Shown in pieces: positions 8,729 to 17,944 of a stretch of DNA of 64,000 nt. Position 1 is the first letter of the stretch; every line of letters begins with the position of its first letter. The notes below the pieces were generated by a model that saw only the letters and a list, made by a program, of their open reading frames with translations, was not told the origin of the DNA and did not search any database. Made by a program: the position numbers and the translations under genes. Source of the DNA: Sneathiella glossodoripedis JCM 23214 (lineage in GTDB: Bacteria; Pseudomonadota; Alphaproteobacteria; Sneathiellales; Sneathiellaceae); contig NZ_BAMS01000001.1 of assembly GCF_000616095.1 (NCBI RefSeq), positions 1,178,001 to 1,242,000 on the forward strand, read 5' to 3'.

Positions 8729-9796
8729 TTATCTGTTTAGGATTAACTCTACCTGCTGCCAACCTTTCTTGGCAAGAGGCTTGGCTTTTTTACCCATATC
8801 AACCGCGTGTTGACTGCTGGCAGTGCCGTCTACAACACGCCCCATAATCCCTTGTAAAATAGCAGCGAGGCGAAACATGTTGTATGCCATATAATAATCC
8901 CAATGGGGAATTTCGCTGCGGCCAGTGCGGCTGCAATATAATTGCACATATTCTTCTTCTGCCGGGATTCCCAAGGACTTGAGGTCAAGCCCATAAAGTC
9001 CGCGAAAGAGTTCTGGCTCAAGTCGCCAAGTCATACAGTGATAAGAGAAATCAGCGAGTGGGTGACCAAGGGTGGAAAGTTCCCAGTCCAGTATCGCAAT
9101 TACTTTTTTGGTGTCGCGGTCTATGATTGTGTTATCCAGTCGATAGTCACCATGGACAATGGATGTCTCATCACCTGCAGGAATGTTTTTAGGGAGCCAT
9201 TCCATGAGTTTGTTCATTTCTGGAATGGTTTCGGTTTCAGAAGCTTTATACTGTTTGGTCCATCGATTTATCTGACGGGCCAGATAATCTGTGGGTTTTC
9301 CAAAGTCTTCCAGACCGGCTGCTTTATAATCTACTTGATGTAACCGCGCGATTGAAGCATTCATGGAGTCAAATGCCGCTGCACGCTGATCGTTTGTAAA
9401 GTGAGGCAAAGCCGGATCCCACTCGATATCCCCATCGACGAAATCCATTACATAAAACATGGTCCCGATGACTGTCTCATCTTCACACAGGCACCATGTT
9501 TTCGGTACCGGTACTCCGCTTCCGCTTAAACCAGAGAGGACTTTATACTCGCGATCCACCGCATGGGCGGAGGGAAGTAATTTTCCAGGCGGTTTCTTTC
9601 GAAGGACATATTTTTTGTGCGGTGTGATCAGGAAGTAGCTAGGGTTGGATTGCCCTCCTTTGAACTGACGTACTTCCAAGGGGCCAGAAAAACCCTCGAT
9701 ATTTTTTTCCAGATAATTTTTGAGTGCAGTTTCATCAAGCTTGTGTGTTTCCTGCACTTCCATCGTTCCGGAAAACTGTGCCGAACTGTCAGTCAT
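8729..9796 (-). CDS. ACAD10/11-type kinase (aminoglycoside phosphotransferase fold), copy 2, intact
   Basis: A 355-residue kinase-fold protein. It has QFKGGQSNPSYFL and YVLRKKPPGKLLPSAHAVDR in the N-lobe (nucleotide-binding and Lys region), the catalytic loop VHGDYRLDNTI and the metal-binding LDWELSTLGHPLADFSYH. In animal ACAD10/11 this domain phosphorylates the 4-hydroxyl of 4-hydroxyacyl-CoA, and in bacteria LvaA does the same for 4-hydroxyvaleryl-CoA. That activity is inferred here. It clearly resembles the neighbouring copy along its whole length, so a tandem duplication is likely. It is 14 bp downstream of purD on the same strand, so it may be read from the purD promoter. Confidence 0.88.
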   Translation of the reverse strand: MTDSSAQFSGTMEVQETHKLDETALKNYLEKNIEGFSGPLEVRQFKGGQSNPSYFLITPHKKYVLRKKPPGKLLPSAHAVDREYKVLSGLSGSGVPVPKTWCLCEDETVIGTMFYVMDFVDGDIEWDPALPHFTNDQRAAAFDSMNASIARLHQVDYKAAGLEDFGKPTDYLARQINRWTKQYKASETETIPEMNKLMEWLPKNIPAGDETSIVHGDYRLDNTIIDRDTKKVIAILDWELSTLGHPLADFSYHCMTWRLEPELFRGLYGLDLKSLGIPAEEEYVQLYCSRTGRSEIPHWDYYMAYNMFRLAAILQGIMGRVVDGTASSQHAVDMGKKAKPLAKKGWQQVELILNR

Positions 9797-9810
9797 AGGT
9801 TCCTCTTTCT

Positions 9811-11091
9811 TTATTTTTGTTTTTCCCGTTCTATGGCTCTCCAGCCGATATCAGAGCGGCAGAAACCATCTGGCCACTCAATGTCTTTTATAGCGGCATA
9901 GGCTTTGCCAGCAGCATCCGTAACAGTAGATCCAAGCGATGTGATGCCCAATACCCGGCCGCCGGTTGCGAGAATTTTTTCACCATCTCGCTTGGTGCCC
10001 GCATGCAGAACGTAAACATCGTCGTGAGTGGCAGCCTTGTCCAGGCCCTTAATTTCGGTATTCTTTTTGTAAGATGAAGGATACCCATTTGCAGCCATCA
10101 CAACCACCATTGCAACGTCATCTGCCCAGTCCAATGTGATATCACTCAACTGGCCGTTTGTTGTTGCCAGCAATGCAGGTAGTAAGTCACTTTTTAAACG
10201 CGCCATCAGAACCTGAGCTTCTGGATCACCAAAACGGACGTTGTATTCTATGAGTTTGGGGCCCTCAGCGGTAATCATCAGGCCGGCATACAAGACACCT
10301 GTGTATGGACACCCTTGCTCCGCCATCGCTTTGACCGTCGGTCTAATAATACGTTCAAGGGTCAGTTCAACCATCTCGTCAGTCATCACTGGAGCGGGTG
10401 AATAGGCCCCCATACCCCCTGTATTGGGGCCTGTGTCACCATCCCCAACCCGCTTGTGATCCTGCGCGGTTGCAAGCGGCAGTATATGCGTGCCATCTGT
10501 CAGTACAAAAAAGCTGGCTTCTTCGCCTTGCATAAATTCTTCAATTACAATTTCCGCACCAGCATTCCCAAACATTCCGCCCAGTATCTCATCGACCGCT
10601 TTCTCAGCATCTGCCATCGATTGGGCAATAATCACGCCTTTGCCCGCTGCAATACCATCAGCCTTGATGACGATAGGAGTGGATTGTGTTTTTAAATATT
10701 CTTTGGCTTTACCGGCGTCAGAAAAACGCTCATATGTGGCGGTCGGAATGTTATAGTCGCGGCACAGGTCCTTCATAAACCCTTTCGATCCTTCCAGCGC
10801 TGCCGCTGATTTGCGGGGGCCGAAGGCCGCAATCCCTGCGGCAGTCAGATCATCGACAAGACCTGCAACGAGGGGTGCTTCGGGTCCGACAACAACGAAG
10901 GAAATATCGTTGCTATTGCAGAATTCGATCACGGTATCAGAATCGTCAGTATTCAGTGAAATACATTGTGCGAATTCAGCGATCCCCCCATTACCGGGTG
11001 CACAGAATAGAGTGCCAATTTGAGAAGACTTGCCAAGCGCCCAGCAAAGGGCATGTTCACGGCCACCAGAGCCAATTACCAGTACATTCAT
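9811..11091 (-). CDS. purD: phosphoribosylamine-glycine ligase PurD
   Basis: Second step of de novo purine synthesis: joins 5-phosphoribosylamine and glycine using ATP. The 426-residue protein has the expected N-terminal VLVIGSGGREHALCWAL, the ATP-grasp region GSKGFMKDLCRDYNIPTA, the DHKRVGDGDTGPNTGGMGAY loop and EYNVRFGDPEAQVL, the magnesium-binding block. Full length. It is divergent from xseA across about 100 bp. The kinase genes follow closely downstream on the same strand. Confidence 0.96.
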   Translation of the reverse strand: MNVLVIGSGGREHALCWALGKSSQIGTLFCAPGNGGIAEFAQCISLNTDDSDTVIEFCNSNDISFVVVGPEAPLVAGLVDDLTAAGIAAFGPRKSAAALEGSKGFMKDLCRDYNIPTATYERFSDAGKAKEYLKTQSTPIVIKADGIAAGKGVIIAQSMADAEKAVDEILGGMFGNAGAEIVIEEFMQGEEASFFVLTDGTHILPLATAQDHKRVGDGDTGPNTGGMGAYSPAPVMTDEMVELTLERIIRPTVKAMAEQGCPYTGVLYAGLMITAEGPKLIEYNVRFGDPEAQVLMARLKSDLLPALLATTNGQLSDITLDWADDVAMVVVMAANGYPSSYKKNTEIKGLDKAATHDDVYVLHAGTKRDGEKILATGGRVLGITSLGSTVTDAAGKAYAAIKDIEWPDGFCRSDIGWRAIEREKQK

Positions 11092-11188
11092 TTTATGACG
11101 CGCTATTTTTCTAAAATCCTAGTCTCGACATGAGCGAATAAGTTTGTAGCATAAGAGTCAGGCGATAAAAACAGGGTATAAGCAGGTC

Positions 11189-12619
11189 GTGTCAGAATTT
11201 ACCAGTACGGGCAGTAATGCTCATGAATTTACTGTTTCGGAACTAAGTGGCGCTTTGAAGCGAACAGTTGAGGATCAGTTTGGGCATGTTCGTGTAAGGG
11301 CGGAAATTTCGGGGTTGAAGCAGGCTGATTCAGGGCATGTATATTTGACCCTGAAAGACGACAAAGCTGTTTTGGATGGCGTTATGTGGCGCGGGTCTGC
11401 TGCGAAACTATCCTTCAGGCCTGAGGATGGTCTTGAGGTTGTTTGCACAGGTAAATTGACGACCTATCCCGGTCGCTCAAAGTATCAGATCGTCATTGAC
11501 AGTATGGCGCCAGCAGGTGTTGGCGCGTTGATGGCGTTGCTGGAGGAGCGTAAAAAGAAACTGGCAGCGGAAGGCCTTTTCGCGCAGGAGAGAAAAAAAC
11601 CGCTCCCCTATATGCCAAAAGTGATTGGTGTTGTGACCTCGCCAACAGGTGCGGTCATTCGTGATATTCTGCACAGGCTTCGGGATCGATTTCCAACTCA
11701 CGTGCTTTTGTGGCCGGTTTTGGTGCAGGGTGAAACCGCGGCCAGTCAGATTGCCGGTGCCATTCGCGGTTTCAATGCGATCGAAGGGGAGGGAGATGTT
11801 CCGCGTCCCGATTTGATCATTGTCGCAAGAGGTGGCGGCAGTCTTGAGGATTTATGGGCGTTCAATGAAGAAGAAGTGGTTCGTGCGGCGGCTGAGAGCA
11901 GCATTCCTTTGATTTCCGCAGTGGGTCACGAGACGGATACCACTTTAATTGACTATGTTTCGGATCAACGGGCGCCAACTCCGACAGCGGCGGCAGAAAT
12001 GGCGGTCCCTGTCCGATCAGAACTATTGGCCTACACTGATGACTTGGACAGGCGTGTTCGCCGCGGTCTGCTTCGGTTAATTGAAGACAAGAGAGACAGG
12101 CTTAGAAATCTGGCAAGGGGGTTAAGAGACCCTCAATCCATGCTGCAGGACAAAATCATGCATCTGGATCATCTGGACAATCGACTGCAAAGCAGCATGA
12201 GAAATCAGCTTACATCTCGTCAGCAAGCTTTCGCTGGCCTGTCAGGCCTTTTACGCCCTGAGTTGCTCAGTCGCGGTATCACGCAAAATCTGGAGCGCAT
12301 AGATAGTTTCAGCGGGCGAATGCTGAGGGCGGTTAGTGTCATAAATTCAAGAGCGAATGATCGCCTTCAATCAAATGCCCGGTTATTGGAAAGCCTTTCT
12401 TTTAAGAAAGTGCTCTCGCGTGGCTACAGTATTATCAAGGATGAAAAGGGCCGAGTGATCAAGAGTGCGAGTGAGGCCAGTGAAGGCTTGTCTGCCATTG
12501 CCGAGTTTTCAGATGGTAACAGGCATTTGCTATTCACAGACAAAACCGTAGCAGCAGAGAAGCCTAAAAGGGCTTCGAAGCCGAAAAGATCCGAGCCTGA
12601 TCAGGGTACTTTATTATGA
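11189..12619 (+). CDS. xseA: exodeoxyribonuclease VII large subunit XseA
   Basis: Catalytic subunit of exonuclease VII, which degrades single-stranded DNA. The 476-residue protein has an N-terminal OB fold (VRVRAEISGLKQADSGHVYLTL), then GVVTSPTGAVIRDIL, IIVARGGGSLEDLWAFNEE and GHETDTTLIDYVSDQRAPTPTAAAE, followed by a long helical C-terminal region and a Lys-rich end. The start is GTG at 11189; no closer in-frame ATG fits the N-terminal domain. No xseB lies next to it. It overlaps the M23 peptidase gene by 4 nt (ATGA). Confidence 0.95.
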   Translation: MSEFTSTGSNAHEFTVSELSGALKRTVEDQFGHVRVRAEISGLKQADSGHVYLTLKDDKAVLDGVMWRGSAAKLSFRPEDGLEVVCTGKLTTYPGRSKYQIVIDSMAPAGVGALMALLEERKKKLAAEGLFAQERKKPLPYMPKVIGVVTSPTGAVIRDILHRLRDRFPTHVLLWPVLVQGETAASQIAGAIRGFNAIEGEGDVPRPDLIIVARGGGSLEDLWAFNEEEVVRAAAESSIPLISAVGHETDTTLIDYVSDQRAPTPTAAAEMAVPVRSELLAYTDDLDRRVRRGLLRLIEDKRDRLRNLARGLRDPQSMLQDKIMHLDHLDNRLQSSMRNQLTSRQQAFAGLSGLLRPELLSRGITQNLERIDSFSGRMLRAVSVINSRANDRLQSNARLLESLSFKKVLSRGYSIIKDEKGRVIKSASEASEGLSAIAEFSDGNRHLLFTDKTVAAEKPKRASKPKRSEPDQGTLL

Positions 12620-13431
12620 GGAAGTTATTATACCTGATCACGTTGTTGTCCTTTTGGGCTGTCGCAAGTCCGCTTGCACGTGAGCTTACTTTGAATGGTG
12701 ATTTTGTTCAGGGTGGCCTTGTCGTTGGAAAAACTTTGCCGGGCACTCAAATATGGTTGGATGATAGACCAGTCCGTGTGGGTGAAGAGGGTCAGTTTGT
12801 TTTTGGTTTTGGCCGCGATTTTAATTCCAAAGCAGTTCTGAAGGTCAGGTTTCGGGACGGGCGTGAAATTCTCAAACCGTTGAAAATTGAAAAGCGACAG
12901 TATCAGGTAGAGCGAATAGACGGGCTCCCTCCGTCCAAGGTCACACCCAGTGACAAGTTTTTAGCCCGAATTCGTGCGGAGAATGCGGAAATTGCCAAAA
13001 TTAGAAGCATTGATACAAACGAAAACTGGTTTGCCTCAGGTTGGGTGCTGCCGGTTGAGGGGCGAATAAGTGGTGTGTTTGGAAGCCAGCGGGTATTAAA
13101 CGGAATCCCAAAGCGACCTCACTATGGGCTTGATATTGCGGCACCCACAGGCACGAAAGTTATCGCTTCAACTGACGGTCTCATCCGAATGGCGGAAGCA
13201 GATTTATACTACACAGGCGGCACCATAATGATTGATCATGGATTTGGATTGGTGTCGGTATATTCTCATCTGTCCAAATTGTATGTGAAAGCAGGGCAAT
13301 TTGTGAAACAGGGTGAGGCCATTGGCGAGGTTGGCTCTACAGGGCGCTCAAGTGGGCCCCATCTGGATTGGCGATTAAACTGGTTTAAGGAAAGGCTTGA
13401 TCCGGAGCTACTGCTAAAACAGTCAAACTAG
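12616..13431 (+). CDS. M23 family zinc metallopeptidase, secreted
   Basis: A 271-residue peptidase with an N-terminal signal peptide (LLYLITLLSFWAVASPLA, cleavage near residue 22), a beta-rich N-terminal domain and a C-terminal M23 (LytM-like) domain. The metal site is visible: H in PHYGLDIAAP with its Asp, and the His residues of SVYSHL and GPHLDW. The second HxH motif reads HLD, as in many alphaproteobacterial proteins annotated as peptidoglycan DD-metallopeptidases. All residues needed for zinc seem present, so it is likely active on cell-wall cross-links in the periplasm. Translationally coupled to xseA. Confidence 0.9.
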   Translation: MRKLLYLITLLSFWAVASPLARELTLNGDFVQGGLVVGKTLPGTQIWLDDRPVRVGEEGQFVFGFGRDFNSKAVLKVRFRDGREILKPLKIEKRQYQVERIDGLPPSKVTPSDKFLARIRAENAEIAKIRSIDTNENWFASGWVLPVEGRISGVFGSQRVLNGIPKRPHYGLDIAAPTGTKVIASTDGLIRMAEADLYYTGGTIMIDHGFGLVSVYSHLSKLYVKAGQFVKQGEAIGEVGSTGRSSGPHLDWRLNWFKERLDPELLLKQSN

Positions 13432-13437
13432 GGCAGG

Positions 13438-14244
13438 TTATTTGCGTTTGTGAACCGGGATAAAGTCAGCGAGCAATGTCATCAAAGGCGGATGTAATGA
13501 AGCGCCGCAGGAGATTACCGTATCATGGAGCGGTCGTTCCTGATTATATATCAGCTTTTCCCCCTTTGTCGTAGTTGTGATGCCGCCAGCTTCAGATAAA
13601 ATGAGATCTGCGGCGGCTATATCCCAGTCACTTTTGGCCGAAAGTGAAAGAGACGCATCAAAAGCCTTATTGGCAACCACGGCTATGCGATAGGCAATTG
13701 AGTTCAAATGGTCAAATTCAGCGCCCGGGACTTCGTTTAACCATTTGTGCCATTCAAAAGCCTTACGACTTGCAAGCAACTTAATACGGGTCAGATCGGT
13801 TTTGGTTCCGCATTCAAGTTTACGGCCATTTAGGCGGGAGCCTTGTCCTTCTACCGCCTCGAAAAATTCGTCAGTGACGGGGTTGAAGAGGGCGGCAACA
13901 ACGGGTTTACCCTCTTCGACAAGAGCTGCGGATATCGTAAATTCAGGCTTTCCCGCGATGAATGATCGGGTTCCATCGATTGGATCAACTATCCACACGC
14001 GGCTTTTCGTCAGCCGATCTTTATCGTCGGCGGTTTCCTCGGATAGCCAACCATAATCCGGGTGGGCGGTCAATAAATGCTCTTTAAGGAAAGCATCAAT
14101 TTCAAGATCAGCTTCACTAACCGGATCGCCGGGATTTTTATCCCAGCTTTTTACCTCGCCATGAAAATATTTCAGGGCTATTTTCCCGGCTGCGCGCACT
14201 GAAAATTTCAGCTCCTGCAGTTCGGTCGCAAATCGGTGTGTCAC
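13438..14244 (-). CDS. cysQ: 3'(2'),5'-bisphosphate nucleotidase CysQ
   Basis: Magnesium phosphatase of the inositol monophosphatase family that removes PAP, the by-product of sulfate activation. The 268-residue protein has the metal-site motifs LSEETADD, WIVDPIDGTRSF and WDIAAADLILSEAGG. Family specificity (CysQ versus a general inositol phosphatase) is a best call from overall pattern, in particular the DPVSEADLEIDAFL block. It overlaps the pmbA stop region by 4 nt, and it converges on the M23 gene with 6 bp between the stops. Confidence 0.87.
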   Translation of the reverse strand: MTHRFATELQELKFSVRAAGKIALKYFHGEVKSWDKNPGDPVSEADLEIDAFLKEHLLTAHPDYGWLSEETADDKDRLTKSRVWIVDPIDGTRSFIAGKPEFTISAALVEEGKPVVAALFNPVTDEFFEAVEGQGSRLNGRKLECGTKTDLTRIKLLASRKAFEWHKWLNEVPGAEFDHLNSIAYRIAVVANKAFDASLSLSAKSDWDIAAADLILSEAGGITTTTKGEKLIYNQERPLHDTVISCGASLHPPLMTLLADFIPVHKRK

Positions 14245-15596
14245 GTACCTGCCACCATCATACCTTCAACGCGCAAGCTTGGGGCGTTTGTTCCGAACTT
14301 AAACTCCAGATCGTCCGCTGGTGTCATGTTCAAGTACATGTCCTTCAGATTTCCTGCCACGGTTAGTTCCGATACTGGAAAAGCGATTTCTCCGTTTTCA
14401 ATCCAGAAGCCGGATGCCCCGCGGCTGTAATCGCCGGTCACACCGTTGACACCGAAGCCGATGAGGCTGGTAATGTAAAGGCCTGACTTGATATCAGCGA
14501 TCAAGTCCTTAAGGGGTAAATCTCCTGCCTGCATATACAGATTGGTTGTGCTTGACCCTGGAGGGGAAGATGTCCCTCTTGTGGCACGGCCATTACTCTT
14601 AAGGCCAAGTTGTTTTGCCGACGCGGTATTTAATATCCAGCTTGTCAGGTGGCCATCTTGAATGAGATCAATTCGGTCGTTTCTTACGCCTTCGCCGTCA
14701 AACGCCTTGGATGCAATGCCACGTATGCGGTGAGGATCATCAGTAATATTAATGCCTTTTGCAAATACAGGCTTATCCATATGGTCTTTCAGAAAGCTGG
14801 TTCCGCGAGCCACGGCCGCACCGGAAATTGCCCCTGCGAAATGCCCAAGAAGACTTCCTGAAACACGAGTGCTGTAGACCACAGGAACATGTGCAGAAGG
14901 CATTTTACGTGAGTTCAGGTTGGCAACCGCTCGTTCACCAGCACTTCTGCCAACTTCTTCAGGGGATTTTAAATCACTGAAATGTCTCTTGCTGTCATAG
15001 TCATAGTCACGTTCCATCGACGTGCCCTCACCGGCGATGACAGAGACACCAACTGAGTAGCTGGAACCTGAATATGTTCCTCTAAACCCATTGGAGGAGG
15101 CGAGAGCTACTGATGTATGTCCGAAAGAAGCAGAAGCTCCTTCCGAGTTTGTAATGCCATCTACCGAGCGTGCAGCCTCTTCCGCTGCGGCTGCGCTTTT
15201 CGCAAGCTCTTCGGTTGACCGCAGAGTGCCGTCATAGAGGTCAAGTTCTGGAATGTCGGTTGCGAGAAGTTCTGGATCCGCTAATGAGCAATACGGATCT
15301 TCAGGCATATTTTTAGCCATTGCAATTGCCCGCTCTACAAGCTCATCGAGAAGTTCCTCTTTGCTATCATTTGAGGAGACAAATGCTTGCTGTTTGCCAA
15401 TGAGAACACGTAGGCCAAGATCATGCGCCTGCGAGCTTTCCACTTCTTCGATTTCGCCCAGCCTATAGGAAATACTGGTAGAAGATCCTTGAATACGAAC
15501 AGCATCCACGCCATCGGCACCGCTTGCCAAAGCTTTGGCGACGAGATCTTCCAGAATATTCAGTGAGTTTTGTTCGTTGGCTTTATGATCAGACAT
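14241..15596 (-). CDS. pmbA: TldD/PmbA family metalloprotease-associated protein, PmbA type
   Basis: Partner of TldD in the heterodimeric protease that degrades unfolded peptides and matures some peptide antibiotics. The 451-residue protein is PmbA-like: it lacks the HExxxH zinc motif of TldD and has the substrate-region blocks NSEGASASFGHTSVALASS and RATRGTSSPPGSSTTNLYM near the C-terminus. TldD itself is in this window at 22047-23480, but in a separate transcription unit. pmbA overlaps cysQ by 4 nt. Confidence 0.93.
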   Translation of the reverse strand: MSDHKANEQNSLNILEDLVAKALASGADGVDAVRIQGSSTSISYRLGEIEEVESSQAHDLGLRVLIGKQQAFVSSNDSKEELLDELVERAIAMAKNMPEDPYCSLADPELLATDIPELDLYDGTLRSTEELAKSAAAAEEAARSVDGITNSEGASASFGHTSVALASSNGFRGTYSGSSYSVGVSVIAGEGTSMERDYDYDSKRHFSDLKSPEEVGRSAGERAVANLNSRKMPSAHVPVVYSTRVSGSLLGHFAGAISGAAVARGTSFLKDHMDKPVFAKGINITDDPHRIRGIASKAFDGEGVRNDRIDLIQDGHLTSWILNTASAKQLGLKSNGRATRGTSSPPGSSTTNLYMQAGDLPLKDLIADIKSGLYITSLIGFGVNGVTGDYSRGASGFWIENGEIAFPVSELTVAGNLKDMYLNMTPADDLEFKFGTNAPSLRVEGMMVAGT

Positions 15597-15661
15597 TTTT
15601 TTCCAGATTCGAAAGATTTTAGACTTACATATAAGGTAAGGACTGACATGTTTAAATGAAA

Positions 15662-16438
15662 TCAGAAAATTTGTAAAAATCCGTTACGGCCATCCCAAAG
15701 TAATTTAAGGCCTGTGGCAAATAACAGAACATAAGCAATGCGGTAAAAAAGCTCTTTGGGTACCAGGTGATGAAGTTTGACCCCAAGCCAAATTCCAATT
15801 GGTGCAAGAGGTGCGAGCACAAGAGATGTCGAAAGATTTTCCAAGGAAAATTGACCTAGATAGGTGTAGGGAATCAATTTTACGTAATTGACGACAAAGA
15901 AAAACCAGACCGATGTACCAACGAACAAAGTTTTGTTGATCTTTTGCGGCAGCATATAAAATTGAAGGGGCGGACCTCCGGCATGTGCAACGAAACTTGT
16001 AAAGCCGGAAAGACTACCCCAAAAAGTTCCTCTGCTGACACTTGGGCCTTGATCTGTTTTTGCCGGCCTGAGCTTTAACCAATGGTTTAATGTAAAGAGG
16101 ACAGCAATTAGGCCAATCAGCAGGCGAATATAGTCGTCGTTTAGATATGAAAAACTGAACGCACCGATAATGATGCCAATTACGGCACCGGGTAATATAC
16201 ATAACAGGTTTCGCCAGTGGGCCGTTTTGCGATAGGCGATCAGTCCCATTATGTCCATTGTACATAGAATGGGCAGTACAATTGCAGCTGCCTGAGTTGG
16301 CGAAATGACTAGGGTCATCAGTGGAACACCAATCATACCAAGGGAGCCTGCGAACCCGCCTTTGGAGATACCGACAATCAACATTGCAGGTATTGCAGCA
16401 ACATAAAAAAACGGGTCGCCTATAAAATTCATTTCCAT
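15662..16438 (-). CDS. sulfite exporter TauE/SafE family membrane protein
   Basis: A 258-residue polytopic inner-membrane protein with about 7-8 hydrophobic segments. The first, [23 protein letters not shown], is characteristic of TauE/SafE permeases, and the repeat-like middle region [28 protein letters not shown] matches the second half-repeat. Members export sulfite or organosulfur anions, but substrate cannot be assigned. Its ATG lies 10 nt inside the 3' end of ubiD, indicating coupling. Confidence 0.9.
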   Translation of the reverse strand: MEMNFIGDPFFYVAAIPAMLIVGISKGGFAGSLGMIGVPLMTLVISPTQAAAIVLPILCTMDIMGLIAYRKTAHWRNLLCILPGAVIGIIIGAFSFSYLNDDYIRLLIGLIAVLFTLNHWLKLRPAKTDQGPSVSRGTFWGSLSGFTSFVAHAGGPPLQFYMLPQKINKTLFVGTSVWFFFVVNYVKLIPYTYLGQFSLENLSTSLVLAPLAPIGIWLGVKLHHLVPKELFYRIAYVLLFATGLKLLWDGRNGFLQIF

Positions 16439-17935
16439 ATGGGTTTACCGCTGCCGGGTAACCCCAGTTTTTCCCAGCTTTCAGTAATTTTGTTGACGAC
16501 TTCTTCGCTCATTTGGATTTTTTCACCCCATTCCCGGTGGGTTTCAGGGGGCATTTTATTTGTTGCATCCAATGCGAGCTTCCCGCCTAATCCGGATTCT
16601 GGGGATGCAAAATCCAGATAATCTATCGGCGTATTTTCAATTTTTGTGATGTCGCGAACAGGATCCATCCGTGTCGATACCGCCCACATGACATCTTTCC
16701 AGTCTCTAGCATCTATGTCGTCATCCACGATAATCAGAAACTTCGTATACATGAACTGGCGCAAAAATGACCATGCTCCCATCATTACGCGTTTAGCATG
16801 CCCCGGGTACGCCTTTTTCATCGATATGACAGCAATCCTGTAGCTGCACCCTTCGGGAGGGAGCCAAAAATCAACGATTTCCGGGAACTGTTGCTGAAGT
16901 AGAGGAATAAACACCTCGTTTAAAGCTTCGCCGAGGACACTGCTCATCGGGCGGCCGACCGGTGAATGTTGACAGATAGACCGGGTTTTTACGCATTGTT
17001 ATTGCGGTAACTGTAAAAACCGGAAAGGGTTCAACCGAGTTATAGTAACCCGTGTGATCGCCATACGGTCCTTCATCTTCGTAATCGTCAAGCGAGACAT
17101 ATCCTTCAAGAATAATCTCGGCAGTGGCGGGAACTTTCAGAGGAACCGTTTTACAATCAACCAGTTCCACCTTTTCCCCCCGTAAAAGGCCAGCGAACTG
17201 GTATTCAGACAATGTATCGGGAACTGGTGTCACCGCTGCCAAAATTGTTCCGGGATCTGCGCCAATAACAGCGGCGACAGGCAGTGGTTCGGTTTTTTCT
17301 TTTTTCCATCGTTGAAAATGCTGGGCTCCACCGCGATGTTTGAGCCATCGCATGATTGTTCTGTTCTTACCCAGTTTCTGCATTCGGTAGATGCCAAGAT
17401 TAAAATTATCGGCTTTTTCATTGCCCGGCCCTTTTGTCACGACCAAAGGCCAGGTGATCAATGGGGCCGGCTCCCCGGGCCAGCAAGTTTGAATGGGTAA
17501 ATTATTCAAGTCGATTTGATCACCAGTTAGTACCACCTCCTGACAAGGGGCGCCGCGAACGGTTTTGGGTCGCATTGACATCGCATTTTTAAGCACTGGT
17601 AGCATACCAAGTGCTTCTCGAATACTGGCAGGTGGCTCAGGTTGCCTCAGAAATGCAAGCGTTTCTCCTACTTCCCGTAGTTCTTCAGGTTTGCGTTGCA
17701 TACCCATAGCGACACGATCAACTGTCCCAAACAAATTGACAAGAACCGGCATTTTTGCGGGTTCGCCATGCTCGTTAATCGGATTTTCAAAAAGAACTGC
17801 CGGTCCTTGTTCCGCGAGTAATCTTGTCTGAATTTCTGTCATTTCAAGGTCGGTTGAAACTGGTTCGCTCACACGCACCAATTTGCCTTCCTTTTCCAGC
17901 AGGGCCATGAAATCTCTTAACGATGCATAAGGCAT
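16429..17935 (-). pseudogene. ubiD: UbiD 4-hydroxy-3-polyprenylbenzoate decarboxylase, frameshifted in this sequence
   Basis: Prenylated-FMN decarboxylase of ubiquinone synthesis. The first part (17935 to about 16945) has the start YASLRDFMALLEKEG, the prFMN region NFNLGIYRMQ, and EDEGPYGDHTGYYN, up to FTGRPPDEQ. The second part resumes in another frame as [21 protein letters not shown], then [20 protein letters not shown] and GLDATNK-like LALDATNK. The join falls inside a block that is contiguous in E. coli UbiD (TGRPPDE..VLG). Near 16940-16944 two bases are missing or one is extra. Restored, the protein is about 500 residues, normal length. It is directly downstream of ubiA, the preceding pathway step. 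Confidence 0.9.
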
Positions 17936-17944
17936 TTCGTATCC

